Shown: positions 7,670 through 17,542, numbered from the stretch's first letter. The stretch is 64,000 nucleotides of DNA from Deltaproteobacteria bacterium (GCA_021780495.1 JAJXYO010000045.1:31093-95092), one strand, 5' to 3'. Notes: generated from the letters alone by a model not told the origin. Translations and numbers: made by a program.

Positions 7670-8785
7670 GTTCTTCGCCGCATTTTTACCCTTGACGGGC
7701 CTCTCCCAGAAGCTTCCCTTCCAGTTGTCCACCCAGTTTACCTCGGCGATCCAGGGTGGCAGGCTAACCTGAAAGTGGCGGGACAGCGCATAGACGTATG
7801 GTTCGTACAGGTGGCGTAATTCATTCAGTTTAAGGACGAAAGCATCTTCGTCCCGAACTTTCTGCCCGTTACCGGTCAGGAGGAGGCGCAGTTCCGTTAA
7901 CTTTTCCGGCGGGAGGCGGTCAGGGTTCGGCTTCCGCGGACTGGTTCTGAAGACCAGCGAAAGATCGACAACCGCATGGCGGGCCATGGCAAAGGTAAGT
8001 TCCGCCTGGCGTTCACAGGCACCCTCCAGTCCGGACATAATCAACGCGCTGGTGTCGAGGATCGCGGTCAGGGCAGCGAGCCACGACTGGTTGTCATGCT
8101 GGGAACGGAAATAGGCCAGAACCGGATAGGAAAGGTGCCCTTCGAGAAATTCTGCCGACCAGCGCTCCCATTCATGCAGGAGTTGACGAAGGTCCTCTTT
8201 CCCGCGGTCGTGACCATGCCGGCGAAGCATTTCCGAGGCGGTGGGAGGTGAGCCGGCACGGGCGTCGAGGAGCGAGATACTCACTTCGCGCCGGGCAAAG
8301 GATTGGTTAAGGGCGGGCAGGTAGCCGATTACCAGAGCAAGAAAAGCAAATCCCATCCCCGATTCAACGACCACCAGCAGACGTGCCAACGATGTATGAG
8401 GAAGCACGTCTCCCATTCCAAGGGTGAAAAACGTTGTCCCACTCAGGTAGAAGTCGGTGAGGAAGTTTGCTTCACCGTTCGTGGTCAGCACGGCCGAACC
8501 AAGCGCCCAGTGAATAAGGGCAAAACCGCTGATCAAGCCGAACGCCCAGACGCTCAGAAGTAACAGCAGCGACAACGGACCGAAATAGCTCAGCCAGCTT
8601 TCCCGCCGCCGAGCGGGGATCAGCAGCTTGACAATCCTCAACCACGGGCCCCAGCTGCTCCTGTAGAAAAACCGGGTGAGTCGGAAACGTCTCGTCACCC
8701 GGCGCGGCAGGATGATGGTCTCAAATCCCTCCCACAGGACCAGCACAACCAGTGCAATGCCGGATATTAAAGCTACCAGTGCCAT
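7649..8785 (-). CDS. Potassium-channel-family membrane protein (two-TM pore domain)
   Basis: A 378-residue inner-membrane protein. Hydrophobic segments lie at about 3-20, 66-95 and 133-157. The pore loop between the last two reads TLGMGDVLP, close to the TxGYGD selectivity filter but with Met in place of Tyr or Phe. The C-terminal 210 residues are soluble and do not resemble an RCK or TrkA-N domain; they are rich in Arg, Glu and Trp. Cation permeation is therefore likely but selectivity is uncertain. The gene ends inside a hairpin. The neighbouring amidohydrolase gene lies 34 bases upstream in the same direction, so they may share a transcript. Confidence 0.75.
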   Translation of the reverse strand: MALVALISGIALVVLVLWEGFETIILPRRVTRRFRLTRFFYRSSWGPWLRIVKLLIPARRRESWLSYFGPLSLLLLLSVWAFGLISGFALIHWALGSAVLTTNGEANFLTDFYLSGTTFFTLGMGDVLPHTSLARLLVVVESGMGFAFLALVIGYLPALNQSFARREVSISLLDARAGSPPTASEMLRRHGHDRGKEDLRQLLHEWERWSAEFLEGHLSYPVLAYFRSQHDNQSWLAALTAILDTSALIMSGLEGACERQAELTFAMARHAVVDLSLVFRTSPRKPNPDRLPPEKLTELRLLLTGNGQKVRDEDAFVLKLNELRHLYEPYVYALSRHFQVSLPPWIAEVNWVDNWKGSFWERPVKGKNAAKNTRTDHF

Positions 8786-8819
8786 GAGGGCTACCTACTT
8801 TCAGGTTTCAACCGCACTA

Positions 8820-10646
8820 TCAAAAGGCAAAACATGTACAGCCGGTTCCCCAGCGGCCGCTTTCGCCGAATACGGTACCGGTATGCTGATGGAGCGGACT
8901 GTCGCACGAAAGTGCCGCTGTAATCGCACCAGATCCAGGTTCGCTCTGTGTCTTTACGAACGCTCCGCCATAGGCCCCGGCCGGTGACCAGTCGGGAGAG
9001 GCCGGCGGTAGCGGCGGAGCCAGACCGCTGAAATCGCCGGCAGCATGCACGATGCGTCCGCCCATGATCGTCAGCTGCGATTCTATCCCTTTAATCTCAT
9101 CTTCAGCTACGGAAAAGTAATCGGCCGACAGCACCGCCAGGTCTGCCAACTGTCCCACGGCAATACTGCCTTTCTTGCCCTCATCTCCCGAAAACCATGA
9201 GCTTCCTTCCGTGTAAAGCCTCAGGGCCGTGCTCCGGTCAAGACGGTTGTTTTCGTCATACAATGGCAGTCCCCCAACGGTTTTACCTGTCACCAGCCAG
9301 TAGAGCGATACCCACGGGTTATAGCTGGACACCCTGGTAGCGTCCGTTCCAGCGCCTACAGGAATTCCCATGTTCAGCATTTTCGAGATGGGCGGGGTCA
9401 GCTTGGCGGCTTCCGGTCCATAGCGATCCACAAAGTACTCACCCTGAAAGGCCATGCGGTCCTGAATGGCGATTCCTCCTTTGAGCTGTCGCACCCGCTC
9501 CAGGTTCCGATCCGAGATGGTTTCAGCGTGGTCGAAAAACCAGCGCAGTCCGTGAAAGGGAATTTCGCGGTTGACCTCTTCGAATACGTCCAGAAAACGC
9601 GAGATGGATTCATCGTAGGTGGCGTGCAGCCGAAACGGCCAGCGATTTTCGACCAGCAGGCTGACGACCTTTTTCAGTTCGGCCTCCAGAACCGGTTGAA
9701 GGCCGGGACGGGGTTCCAGGAAGTCCTCGAAGTCAGCGGCTGAAAAGACCAGCATCTCGCCGGCCCCGTTCATCTTGAAGACATCACTTCCTTTCCCCGG
9801 TTCGGTCATGCCGATCCAGCGGGCAAAATCGTCGTATTCCTCCTTGGGGCGCTGGGTGAACAGGTTGTAGGCGATTCGCACGGTCAGCTCACCCTGTGCG
9901 GCCAGTTTCTCGACCACCCGGTAATCTTCGGGGTAGTTCTGGAATCCGCCACCGGCGTCGATACAGCTGGTGATTCCGAGCCGGTTCAGCTCGCGCATAA
10001 AGTGGCGACTGGAATTGACCTGATCCTCAAATCCAAGCTTCGGCCCCATGGCCAGGCTGGCATACAGGATCAGGGCATTCGGCTTCGCGATCAGAAGCCC
10101 GGTTGGATTGCCGGACTTGTCGCGCTGGATCTCACCACCCGGTGGATTGGGCGTTTCTTTCGCGTAGCCCAGTGCCCGCAACCCCGCCCGGTTGACAAAT
10201 GCCCGGTCATAGAGATGCAGGACAAACACCGGGGTGTCGGGAGAAACGGCATTGATCTCGTCCAGGGTCGGCATGCGCCGCTCGGCAAACTGGAATTCCG
10301 TCCAGCCTCCGATCACCCGTACCCACTGGGGTGGTGGCGTGCGCCGGGCCTGCTCTTTGAGCAGGTGAAGCGCAAGGGCCAGCGATGGTACCCCGTCCCA
10401 GCGTAATTCCATGTTGAAGTTGAGTCCAGCGCGGATGACATGGATGTGGGAATCGTTGAGCCCCGGAATAACTCGTCTCCCGTTAAGGTCAACCAGCTTT
10501 GTATTTTCTTGGGCGCTGCCGGTAAGTTCTTCTCCGCCAATGGCGGTGATGCGTCCCTCGGCCATGGCAATGGCCGTAATCTGCGGACGGGTATCATTAC
10601 GTTGAGTAAATGCTCCATTATAAAGGATCAGCTCAGGCGTATTCAT
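8820..10646 (-). CDS. YtcJ-like amidohydrolase
   Basis: A 608-residue metal-dependent hydrolase of the amidohydrolase superfamily, YtcJ branch (amidase 3 type). The metal-binding HxH appears in PGLNDSHIHVIRAG (about residue 65). Further expected metal or catalytic residues are in LHATYDES, WFFDHAET and PVGAGTDATRV. The C-terminal strand set (GQLADLAVLSADYFSV) is the composite beta-sandwich common to these enzymes. No signal peptide is seen, so it is cytoplasmic. AAGGGGG precedes ATG 10646. The substrate is unknown. It is followed by the channel gene and preceded by an isochorismatase-family hydrolase on the same strand, so a small catabolic unit under the divergent LysR regulator is plausible. 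Confidence 0.85.
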   Translation of the reverse strand: MNTPELILYNGAFTQRNDTRPQITAIAMAEGRITAIGGEELTGSAQENTKLVDLNGRRVIPGLNDSHIHVIRAGLNFNMELRWDGVPSLALALHLLKEQARRTPPPQWVRVIGGWTEFQFAERRMPTLDEINAVSPDTPVFVLHLYDRAFVNRAGLRALGYAKETPNPPGGEIQRDKSGNPTGLLIAKPNALILYASLAMGPKLGFEDQVNSSRHFMRELNRLGITSCIDAGGGFQNYPEDYRVVEKLAAQGELTVRIAYNLFTQRPKEEYDDFARWIGMTEPGKGSDVFKMNGAGEMLVFSAADFEDFLEPRPGLQPVLEAELKKVVSLLVENRWPFRLHATYDESISRFLDVFEEVNREIPFHGLRWFFDHAETISDRNLERVRQLKGGIAIQDRMAFQGEYFVDRYGPEAAKLTPPISKMLNMGIPVGAGTDATRVSSYNPWVSLYWLVTGKTVGGLPLYDENNRLDRSTALRLYTEGSSWFSGDEGKKGSIAVGQLADLAVLSADYFSVAEDEIKGIESQLTIMGGRIVHAAGDFSGLAPPLPPASPDWSPAGAYGGAFVKTQSEPGSGAITAALSCDSPLHQHTGTVFGESGRWGTGCTCFAF

Positions 10647-10739
10647 AACTCTACCCCCTTACAGGCGATTATTCAGCCAGGGTCTGAGAACATTCATCGA
10701 AGTCGCTACGACCAGCCATGTTCGCGGTGCCTCCACGGC

Positions 10740-11393
10740 TTAATGACCGACTGCTGCAACTCTACTCGCCGGTGCTCCATGAACCATGGTGTAGGCGTAC
10801 TCCACTCCCTGGCCATACGCACCGCAGTGTTCCTTCACTGCATCCAGGACTTCGTTGTAGGTTTCTTTTCGAGCCCAATCCCGTTGGTACTCAAGCAGGA
10901 CCTGAAGTGCGGTCATCGGCACCGCGCCGGCTTGTTCGATGCGGCGCATGGCAGCATTGTGGGCGGCTAAACTTGTTCCTCCCGAGGCATCCTCGACGGC
11001 ATAGACCTCGAAACCTGCTTTCATCGCCTCCAAAGCCGGGAATGCCAGGCAGACCTCTGTCCAGAGCGCAGCCATGATCAATTTATTTTTGCCCGTAGCC
11101 TTTACGGCCGCGACAAATTGCCCACTTTCCCATGAGTTCATCGAGCTGCGCTCGATGGGCTCCTGGCCGGGAAAGATGTCGAGGAGCTGAGGCCACATAT
11201 TGCCAGAGAAACTCTTAGTCTCAACGGTGGTCAGTATGGTCGGCACATTGAATATTTTGGCAGCTTTGGCGAGCAGGAGGACATTGTTGAAGAGTGTCTG
11301 GCGGTCGATATTGGCAACCCCGAAGGTCATTTGCGGCTGAAAATCGATAAAAATGACGGCGCTGTTCGCCGGATTGAGCAATTCTGTTTTCAT
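10740..11393 (-). CDS. Isochorismatase-family cysteine hydrolase (YcaC-like)
   Basis: A 217-residue cytoplasmic hydrolase. The catalytic Asp lies in VIFIDFQPQM (about residue 17) and the nucleophilic Cys in WTEVCLAFPALEAM (about residue 119), followed by the typical VEDASGGTS. YcaC-like proteins belong to this family and their substrates are mostly unknown. Immediately divergent from a LysR-type regulator (117 bases between the starts), which is the usual arrangement for a regulator and its target. The amidohydrolase gene follows 93 bases downstream. Confidence 0.85.
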   Translation of the reverse strand: MKTELLNPANSAVIFIDFQPQMTFGVANIDRQTLFNNVLLLAKAAKIFNVPTILTTVETKSFSGNMWPQLLDIFPGQEPIERSSMNSWESGQFVAAVKATGKNKLIMAALWTEVCLAFPALEAMKAGFEVYAVEDASGGTSLAAHNAAMRRIEQAGAVPMTALQVLLEYQRDWARKETYNEVLDAVKEHCGAYGQGVEYAYTMVHGAPASRVAAVGH

Positions 11394-11510
11394 CGTGCCT
11401 CTCCTTTAGGATTAATTTGGTCTTTTAGTTAACATTAAGCCAATTCGATATAAATTTAACATAGTATTTTTCTTTACCAGGTATGCGTTTTTGTTATACC
11501 ATCGGCTGCC

Positions 11511-12389
11511 ATGGAACTGAGGCATCTCAAATATTTTGTTGCAGCAGCAGAAGAGCAAAACATCAGCCGTGCAGCGCTACGGTTGCACATCTCTCAGCCG
11601 GCGGTCAGTCGATTGGTTCGGGAATTGGAATGTGAACTGGGCGTCCGTCTGTTTAAACGTGAACGTTTCGGTCTGAGCCTGACAGCTGAAGGAGAGCTGT
11701 TTCTCTTGCATACGCGGAAAATACTGGCTGACTGTGAGGAAGCGGTAAACGCGCTGAAAAAAACGCACGATCTGCCGCAAACACTGGATGTTGGTTTTAT
11801 AACTTCGGCTCTGGGGTCGTTCCTTGGTGCTGCGCTCAAGAAGCTTTGCGTACATTACCCTCATCTTGACGTAAGGTTACACGAGATGCCGCCGGGAGAC
11901 CAGATCGCCGCTCTTCGCACCGGGCAGATAGATCTGGCTTTTGCCGGGAATCCTATGCAGGAACTGGAAAATGGTTTTGCAATGCAGGCGGTAAAGGATA
12001 TCAAATTGCAAGCTGCATTGCCGATAAGCCACCGGCTATCTGCAAGGGCCAGAATTGGACTGAAAGAGCTTAAAGATGATATATTTATCGGGTTGGAAAC
12101 GGGGAAATTTCCTGGGCGTAACCAGACGATAATACGTGCCTGCGAACCGGCTGGCTTCAAGCCCTTATTGCGGCATCATGCGGACAGCCTGGTCGAGGTG
12201 CTGGGGATGGTAGGCGCAGGCATGGGGGTGTGTCTCATGCCAAGTGATGTGGCTAATTTGCCGCACCCCAATGTTGTTTTTATCCCGTTAAGCGACAAAG
12301 GTATCGCGCCGATCCGTCTCATGGCTTCATGGCTTCCGGACAACAAAAATGCCGCTATACGTTATCTCCTGGCATGTTTAGATGTGTGA
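11511..12389 (+). CDS. LysR-family transcriptional regulator
   Basis: A 292-residue regulator. The N-terminal winged helix-turn-helix (MELRHLKYFVAAAEEQNISR ... SQPAVSRLVRELE) is canonical. A LysR substrate-binding domain spans about 90-290. It faces the isochorismatase-family gene across a 117-bp A/T-rich spacer, so it probably controls that gene and its own expression. No strong ribosome-binding site is visible, as is common for autoregulated LysR genes. Confidence 0.9.
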   Translation: MELRHLKYFVAAAEEQNISRAALRLHISQPAVSRLVRELECELGVRLFKRERFGLSLTAEGELFLLHTRKILADCEEAVNALKKTHDLPQTLDVGFITSALGSFLGAALKKLCVHYPHLDVRLHEMPPGDQIAALRTGQIDLAFAGNPMQELENGFAMQAVKDIKLQAALPISHRLSARARIGLKELKDDIFIGLETGKFPGRNQTIIRACEPAGFKPLLRHHADSLVEVLGMVGAGMGVCLMPSDVANLPHPNVVFIPLSDKGIAPIRLMASWLPDNKNAAIRYLLACLDV

Positions 12390-12487
12390 TTATTCTGTTT
12401 GCTCAGCTTCCTTGTGGTATGGAGAGCCACGGAAGGAAAGCATCGTCACAACAGCTCAGGCCGTTGCCCGAATTCCATCTGAATAAA

Positions 12488-12862
12488 TCACCATGTCTGG
12501 GTAGCGGAGTCAATGGTGACAGCCAAGGTTGCCCGTAGCCATTCGAATTTTGATTTTAAAAGGTCGAAATCAGGTCCGGAGGTTACAAAGGCTGCTGTTC
12601 CCTTGATCAGAAAACCGGCACCAGGGCCATGGTTGCCAGTCACCTTGCTACTGCCCAGGGTAATCAAAACATTGTTGTTGGAGGCGATGTTGGCCTCGGT
12701 GTGATGCATATAACCAGCTGGGATCAATAAGCGACTATCTGCGGATATAGTTATGTACCTGTTCCAGGTGTTAACCATGTGTGGGCCATCTATTCCTAAT
12801 GTTGCAATGGCAACCACGCCATCTTGTTTCAAAACCTCCAGCAATTTTTCCGTAATCATCAT
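12488..12862 (-). CDS. Pyridoxamine 5'-phosphate oxidase-like FMN-binding split-barrel protein
   Basis: A 124-residue protein of the PPOX/FMN split-barrel family. Visible features are the opening GVVAIATLGIDGPHMVNTW and the strand NVLITLGSSKVTG. Cofactor could be FMN, heme or F420 in such small members; the sequence does not decide. AGGAG stands 6 bases before ATG 12862. It is transcribed alone between a LysR gene and the tRNA-Leu terminator. Confidence 0.8.
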   Translation of the reverse strand: MMITEKLLEVLKQDGVVAIATLGIDGPHMVNTWNRYITISADSRLLIPAGYMHHTEANIASNNNVLITLGSSKVTGNHGPGAGFLIKGTAAFVTSGPDFDLLKSKFEWLRATLAVTIDSATQTW

Positions 12863-12944
12863 ACAAATCTCCTGATTTTCTGTTTTATCCAGATTGACAA
12901 TTGGTTACGTGTCACCATGCCCTTTACAAGGGCTCAGCGGTCGA

Positions 12945-12980
12945 TAAAAAAAGGGTTCCCGACAGTTGCCGGGAACCCTT
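12945..12980 (-). terminator. Intrinsic terminator of tRNA-Leu
   Basis: On the minus strand an 11-bp stem (12980-12970 with 12961-12951) is followed by a T-run. It lies 9 bases beyond the tRNA CCA end. Confidence 0.9.
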
Positions 12981-12988
12981 GATTTTTG

Positions 12989-13075
12989 TGGTGCCGAAGA
13001 CTGGACTCGAACCAGCACACCCTTGCGAGCACAAGAACCTGAATCTTGCGTGTCTACCAATTCCACCACTTCGGC
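12989..13075 (-). tRNA. tRNA-Leu(CAG)
   Basis: On the minus strand a class II tRNA is clear. The acceptor GCCGAAG pairs with CTTCGGC, the D-arm reads TGGTGGAATTGGTAGACACG, and the anticodon stem CAAGA/TCTTG encloses the loop TTCAGGT, giving anticodon CAG. There is a long variable arm and the T-arm GGTTCGAGTCC. The discriminator is A and CCA is encoded (12991-12989). A terminator follows directly, so it is a single-gene unit. Confidence 0.95.
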
Positions 13076-13205
13076 AGTGAAAAAAATATATATCACTACA
13101 GGAAAACGGATGCAAGAAAAAAATAGGTATTTCCCTTGCCATTATAACGTCCGATTTGATACAGTTTCAAACTACCCAAATTCTTAGAGGATTACCTGTC
13201 CAGAT

Positions 13206-15686
13206 ATGAATCTCCTAGCTGTTGAAAAACCTGCCCGTTACATGGGTGGCGAAATGGGCTCTATCCGCAAGGATGTTGCCGAGTTGCGCATCGCTTTGGC
13301 CTTTCCTGACGTATACGAAGTCGGTATGAGCCACCTTGGGTTGCGCATTCTGTATCACGTCCTCAACACGGCAGAGGACATCGCCGCTGAACGGGTGTTT
13401 GCCCCTTGGCCGGATATGGAACAACAGATGAGGTCTGACGGTGAGCGTTTGGCAACACTGGAAACCGCAACTCCATTGGCTGACTGTGACATTATCGGCT
13501 TTACCCTGCAGTACGAGCTTTCCTACACCAACATTCTCAATATGCTGAATCTGGCGGGTGTCCCTCAATATTCTTCCGACAGGGAAGCCTCCTTTCCTTT
13601 GGTGATTGCGGGTGGTCCCTGTGCCTACAACCCTGAGCCGCTGGCACCTTTTTTCGATGCCATTTTGCTGGGTGATGGCGAGGAGGCGATCCTTGAGATC
13701 GCTGAATCCGTTCGCCAGTCAAAACAGCAGGGCGAATCCAGGTCTCAGCTGTTGAAACGGCTGGCGCGGATTGAGGGGGTCTATGTGCCCGCTTTTTTTG
13801 AGCCGAGCTACCACATGGATGGCACGATAGCCAAGATCGATGCCTGCGCCGGTGGTAAGACCAGTGTTCGCCGCCGTTTTCTCAGTAATCTGGACGCTGC
13901 CCCGTTCCCGACTGAAACGGTAGTTCCCTTCATGAAGACGGTGCATGACCGTGTGGCTGTTGAAATTGCCCGGGGCTGTACCCGTGGTTGCCGATTTTGT
14001 CAGGCCGGTTACGTGTACCGTCCGTTGCGGGAACGTTCCCCGGCAACAATTTTGAAAGTGGCCGAAGATGCCCTGCATGCCACCGGCTATGATGAAATCT
14101 CCCTGCTTTCCCTGTCAACCGGTGACTATTCCTGCGTTGAACCGTTGTTGACGGAGCTGATGTCACGCTATGCCCACGACCGTATTGCGGTATCACTGCC
14201 GTCTCTGCGGGTCGGCACGCTGACGGAAGGTCTGATCGGTGAGATTAGAAAGGTGCGTAAGACCGGATTTACACTGGCTCCTGAGGCGGGTAGCGAACGG
14301 ATGCGCCGGGTGATCAATAAGGGTATTACCGAGGCCGACCTGCTGGAAACTGCCTTCAATGTCTATCGCGCTGGTTGGCGCACGATCAAGCTCTATTTCA
14401 TGATCGGGCTACCCGGCGAGACGACCGAGGATGTACAGCAGATTGCCACTCTGGCCCGTCAGGTCAAGGATCAGGCCAAGCGCTCGGGTAACCCGGGCGA
14501 GGTCAACGTTGCCGTGAGTAACTTTGTCCCCAAGGCGCATACCCCTTTTCAGTGGGAAGCGCAGATATCTACAGATGAAGTATTGGAAAAACAATATCTG
14601 CTGCATACTGAACTCAAAAAACGCAAGCTGCGCTTGAAGTGGCATGATGCCCCTCTTTCTTTCATGGAAGGTGTCTTTGCACGCGGTGACCGGCGGCTGG
14701 CTCCGGTAATTGCGCGCGCCGTGGAGCTGGGCTGCCGCTTTGACGGCTGGGGAGACCACTTTTTATTGGATCGCTGGCAGCAGGCCTTCGCCGATTGCGG
14801 TATCCAGCAGGAATGGTATCTGCGCCAGCGTGCATTGGATGAGGTTCTGCCATGGGACCACCTTGATTGTGGCGTGTCGCGGGATTTTCTGCTCAAAGAG
14901 CGGGCATCGGCCTTGGCTGAAGCTGCGACGGCTGACTGCCGTCATGGCGTTTGCAGCGCCTGCGGCGTATGTGATTTTAATGTTGTGACTAACAGGCTTT
15001 CGGACCCGGCTGATGTTCCGAAGCGCGAAGAACATATCTCTCGGGATGTGCTGCCGGCCCGCATGCGCCTTCGGTTCGGCAAATCCGGGGCAATGCGCTA
15101 CCTCAGTCACCTTGAATTACTGACCGTATTTACCCGGGCCGTCAGTAAGGCCGGGGTTCCCATCCTGTTCTCCCAGGGGTTCCACCCCCATCCCCGTTTT
15201 TCCTTTGCTACAGCAACCTCTGTCGGGGTTGAATCAGTGGCAGAATACATGGATATGTTTGTGGAAGACGGGATCCCGGCCGAAGAGGTTCAGCGCAGAC
15301 TCAACGCCGTACTTCCAGAGGGGCTCAGAATTCTTGAGGCAGCTCAGGTTGATGTTAAATCTCCGTCCCTCTCGACCTTGATTGACAAGACCCGCTACCG
15401 CATAACCTTTCATGAAGTCAGTGCTGAGCGGCTGTCGGATCTGTGTGTGCAATTTATGGCGCATACTGAATTCGTCATTCAACGCAAAAAAAAGGGTGAG
15501 GTTCAGTCAATCGATCTGCGTCGCGAGGTGGAAAACCTCTTCGCGCTGGGGGAAGGCGTCGAGTTGATAGCCGGGCGGGGCAAACCGCTTGAGTTTGCCC
15601 GTGCAATCTTTGGAACAGACAGCTTGCAGGCCGATGACATCCGCATAGAAAAGCTGGACGTCATTTTCCATCCTGGAGCTGCATAA
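13206..15686 (+). CDS. B12-binding radical SAM protein fused to a DUF2344 domain
   Basis: An 826-residue protein. A cobalamin-binding-like domain (about 1-200) is followed by a radical SAM core with the [4Fe-4S] motif CTRGCRFCQAG at about residues 257-266. The core includes LAPEAGSERMRRVINKG and IKLYFMIGLPGE. After a Cys cluster (CSACGVCDF, about 580) comes a C-terminal DUF2344 domain (from about 618: MRLRFGKSGAMRYLSHLEL). This fused form next to ribonuclease G/E is common in Geobacter and relatives, and a role in tRNA or rRNA handling has been suggested only from that linkage. The ribosome site AGAGGA is rather far from ATG 13206, so the exact start is slightly uncertain. rng follows 41 bases downstream. 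Confidence 0.9.
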   Translation: MNLLAVEKPARYMGGEMGSIRKDVAELRIALAFPDVYEVGMSHLGLRILYHVLNTAEDIAAERVFAPWPDMEQQMRSDGERLATLETATPLADCDIIGFTLQYELSYTNILNMLNLAGVPQYSSDREASFPLVIAGGPCAYNPEPLAPFFDAILLGDGEEAILEIAESVRQSKQQGESRSQLLKRLARIEGVYVPAFFEPSYHMDGTIAKIDACAGGKTSVRRRFLSNLDAAPFPTETVVPFMKTVHDRVAVEIARGCTRGCRFCQAGYVYRPLRERSPATILKVAEDALHATGYDEISLLSLSTGDYSCVEPLLTELMSRYAHDRIAVSLPSLRVGTLTEGLIGEIRKVRKTGFTLAPEAGSERMRRVINKGITEADLLETAFNVYRAGWRTIKLYFMIGLPGETTEDVQQIATLARQVKDQAKRSGNPGEVNVAVSNFVPKAHTPFQWEAQISTDEVLEKQYLLHTELKKRKLRLKWHDAPLSFMEGVFARGDRRLAPVIARAVELGCRFDGWGDHFLLDRWQQAFADCGIQQEWYLRQRALDEVLPWDHLDCGVSRDFLLKERASALAEAATADCRHGVCSACGVCDFNVVTNRLSDPADVPKREEHISRDVLPARMRLRFGKSGAMRYLSHLELLTVFTRAVSKAGVPILFSQGFHPHPRFSFATATSVGVESVAEYMDMFVEDGIPAEEVQRRLNAVLPEGLRILEAAQVDVKSPSLSTLIDKTRYRITFHEVSAERLSDLCVQFMAHTEFVIQRKKKGEVQSIDLRREVENLFALGEGVELIAGRGKPLEFARAIFGTDSLQADDIRIEKLDVIFHPGAA

Positions 15687-15727
15687 ACTGAATAATATTA
15701 AGATATATCAGATACAGGAGTTTTATT

Positions 15728-17251
15728 ATGGCAGCAGAACTGGTTATCAATGCCGCTTCTCACGAAACGCGCATCGCGCTGATTGAGAACGGCACCATCG
15801 CGGAGTTGTATATCGAGCGTAGTCGCGAAAAGGGTATCGTTGGAAATATCTATAAAGGCCGCGTTATCAGGGTGTTGCCCGGTATGCAGGCCGCCTTCGT
15901 GGATATTGGCATGGAAAAGGCAGCTTTTTTGTATGTGGCCGATGTCTTTGACGCGATCGAGGAGTATGAATCGCTGCTGGATGATGGCAAGAAAGATCAT
16001 GAGGTGAACGGCGATCAGCCGCCGCCGACCCATCCTGATTTCAAGCCGCTGCACCCGATTGAAGAGCTGCTTCAGGAAGGGCAGGAACTGCTGGTGCAGG
16101 TTTCCAAGGAGCCGCTCGGTACCAAGGGAGCCCGCATTACCTCGCATATCTCGCTGCCCGGCCGTCACCTGGTCTATATGCCCACTGTTGATCACATCGG
16201 CATCTCGCGTCGCATCGAAGACGAGGAGGAGCGGGAAAGACTTCGGGAGATCGTCGATCGCCTCAAACAGTGTGGTTCGGGATATATAGTCAGAACTGTT
16301 TCTGAAGGCAAGAGTGAGGAAGACCTGGTCTCGGACATGCAGTACCTCTCCACTCTGTGGGCTGAAATTGCCCGGCGCAAGGATAATGCTTCGGCGCCCT
16401 CATTGGTCCATTCCGATCTGGATGTGGTTCAAAAGGTTGTTCGGGACATAGTTACCGAACATGTTGATAAAATTGTAGTCGATTCCAAGCCCGATTATGA
16501 CCGCATTGTCCAGTTTATATCGACCTTCGTGCCCAAGATGAAATATGTTATCGAGCTGTATGACGAGGAAGAGCCGATCTTTGACCACTATGGCCTGGAG
16601 GTTGAGATCAGCCGCGCGCTGGGCAGGAAGGTGTGGCTTAAATCGGGCGGCTACATCATCATTGAGCAGACCGAGGCATTGACGGCCATCGATGTCAATA
16701 CCGGTCGGTTTGTGGGCAAGCACAATCTGGAGGATACTATTCTCAAGACCAACCTGGAAGCGGTCAAGGAGATTGCCTACCAGCTGCGCTTGAGGAATAT
16801 TGGTGGGATTATAATTATCGATTTTATCGATATGGAGAAAGAGGTCAATCGGGACAAGGTCTTTGGGGCTTTGGAAGAGGCGCTCAAGCCCGATAAATCC
16901 AAGACCAATATCCTTAAGATATCGGAGCTGGGGCTGGTGGAAATGACCCGCAAGCGGGTACGGGAAAGCATTGGCAGGATGATGTGCGAGCCGTGCACGT
17001 ACTGCGAAGGGCGTGGTTACATCAAATCCAAAATTACCGTTTGCCACGAGATATTCCGTGAATTACGGCGTGAGATGCTGGATATTCGTGGTACCAAGGC
17101 GATGGTGACAGTGCATCCCCAGGTTGCCGATCTGCTCTACGACGAGGAACGTCGCGGGTTGGAGGAGTTGGAGAAAAAATTCAAGAAACGCGTAACGGTA
17201 CGGGCCAAGCCCGGCTTTCATCAGGAGCAGTTTGAGATTTTGATCAACTGA
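15728..17251 (+). CDS. rng: Ribonuclease G/E family endoribonuclease
   Basis: A 507-residue endonuclease that processes rRNA precursors and decays mRNA. The N-terminal S1-like RNA-binding domain (about 37-130) starts with VGNIYKGRVIRVLPGMQAAFVD. The catalytic core carries ALTAIDVNTGRFVG with the Mg-binding Asp, and the second acidic site IIIIDFIDM. The zinc-link Cys pair is CEPCTYCEGRGY at about residue 419. The length fits RNase G rather than RNase E, which has a long scaffold tail. ACAGGAG precedes ATG 15728. It probably shares a transcript with the upstream radical SAM gene, and a strong terminator follows. Confidence 0.95.
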   Translation: MAAELVINAASHETRIALIENGTIAELYIERSREKGIVGNIYKGRVIRVLPGMQAAFVDIGMEKAAFLYVADVFDAIEEYESLLDDGKKDHEVNGDQPPPTHPDFKPLHPIEELLQEGQELLVQVSKEPLGTKGARITSHISLPGRHLVYMPTVDHIGISRRIEDEEERERLREIVDRLKQCGSGYIVRTVSEGKSEEDLVSDMQYLSTLWAEIARRKDNASAPSLVHSDLDVVQKVVRDIVTEHVDKIVVDSKPDYDRIVQFISTFVPKMKYVIELYDEEEPIFDHYGLEVEISRALGRKVWLKSGGYIIIEQTEALTAIDVNTGRFVGKHNLEDTILKTNLEAVKEIAYQLRLRNIGGIIIIDFIDMEKEVNRDKVFGALEEALKPDKSKTNILKISELGLVEMTRKRVRESIGRMMCEPCTYCEGRGYIKSKITVCHEIFRELRREMLDIRGTKAMVTVHPQVADLLYDEERRGLEELEKKFKKRVTVRAKPGFHQEQFEILIN

Positions 17252-17290
17252 CCTGGTTTTGGATGTCGTCGATAATTTTGCCCGTTGAAT

Positions 17291-17330
17291 GCGAAAAAGG
17301 CGAGGAAATTACCTCGCCTTTTTCGCGTGA
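17291..17330 (+). terminator. Intrinsic terminator after rng
   Basis: A 15-bp perfect stem (17291-17305 with 17312-17326) with loop AAATTA. The descending arm contains TTTTT. It can work in both directions and also lies just past the 3' end of the converging ribbon-helix-helix gene. Confidence 0.85.
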
Positions 17331-17356
17331 CCTGTGCCGTCGCAATGTCTTATTGC

Positions 17357-17542
17357 TTATGCTGCCTTGCGCTGTTGCTCGATTTGTCCATAGTTGGCGG
17401 CAAAGTATTCCATGGCCTCGCGCATGATATCTGAAATGCTCAGGTTGGTCTGGCCCATGATATTCTCCAGATGCTCTCGTTCCTCGTCACTGATCCGCAT
17501 TGAAATAACATTGTAGCGTGGATTTTCTCTCATTCTGCCCAT
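17357..17542 (-). CDS. Ribbon-helix-helix (CopG-like) DNA-binding protein
   Basis: A 61-residue protein whose beta-strand RYNVISMRISDEEREHLENI and following helix pair (LSISDIMREAMEYFAANY) fit the RHH fold used by CopG- and Arc-type repressors and antitoxins. ATG 17542 has GGGAGG 9 bases upstream; the longer frame has no ribosome site. No toxin partner is adjacent. It lies between rng and the sigma-54 activator on the activator's strand, about 200 bases beyond the activator's stop. A regulatory role is inferred. Confidence 0.75.
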   Translation of the reverse strand: MGRMRENPRYNVISMRISDEEREHLENIMGQTNLSISDIMREAMEYFAANYGQIEQQRKAA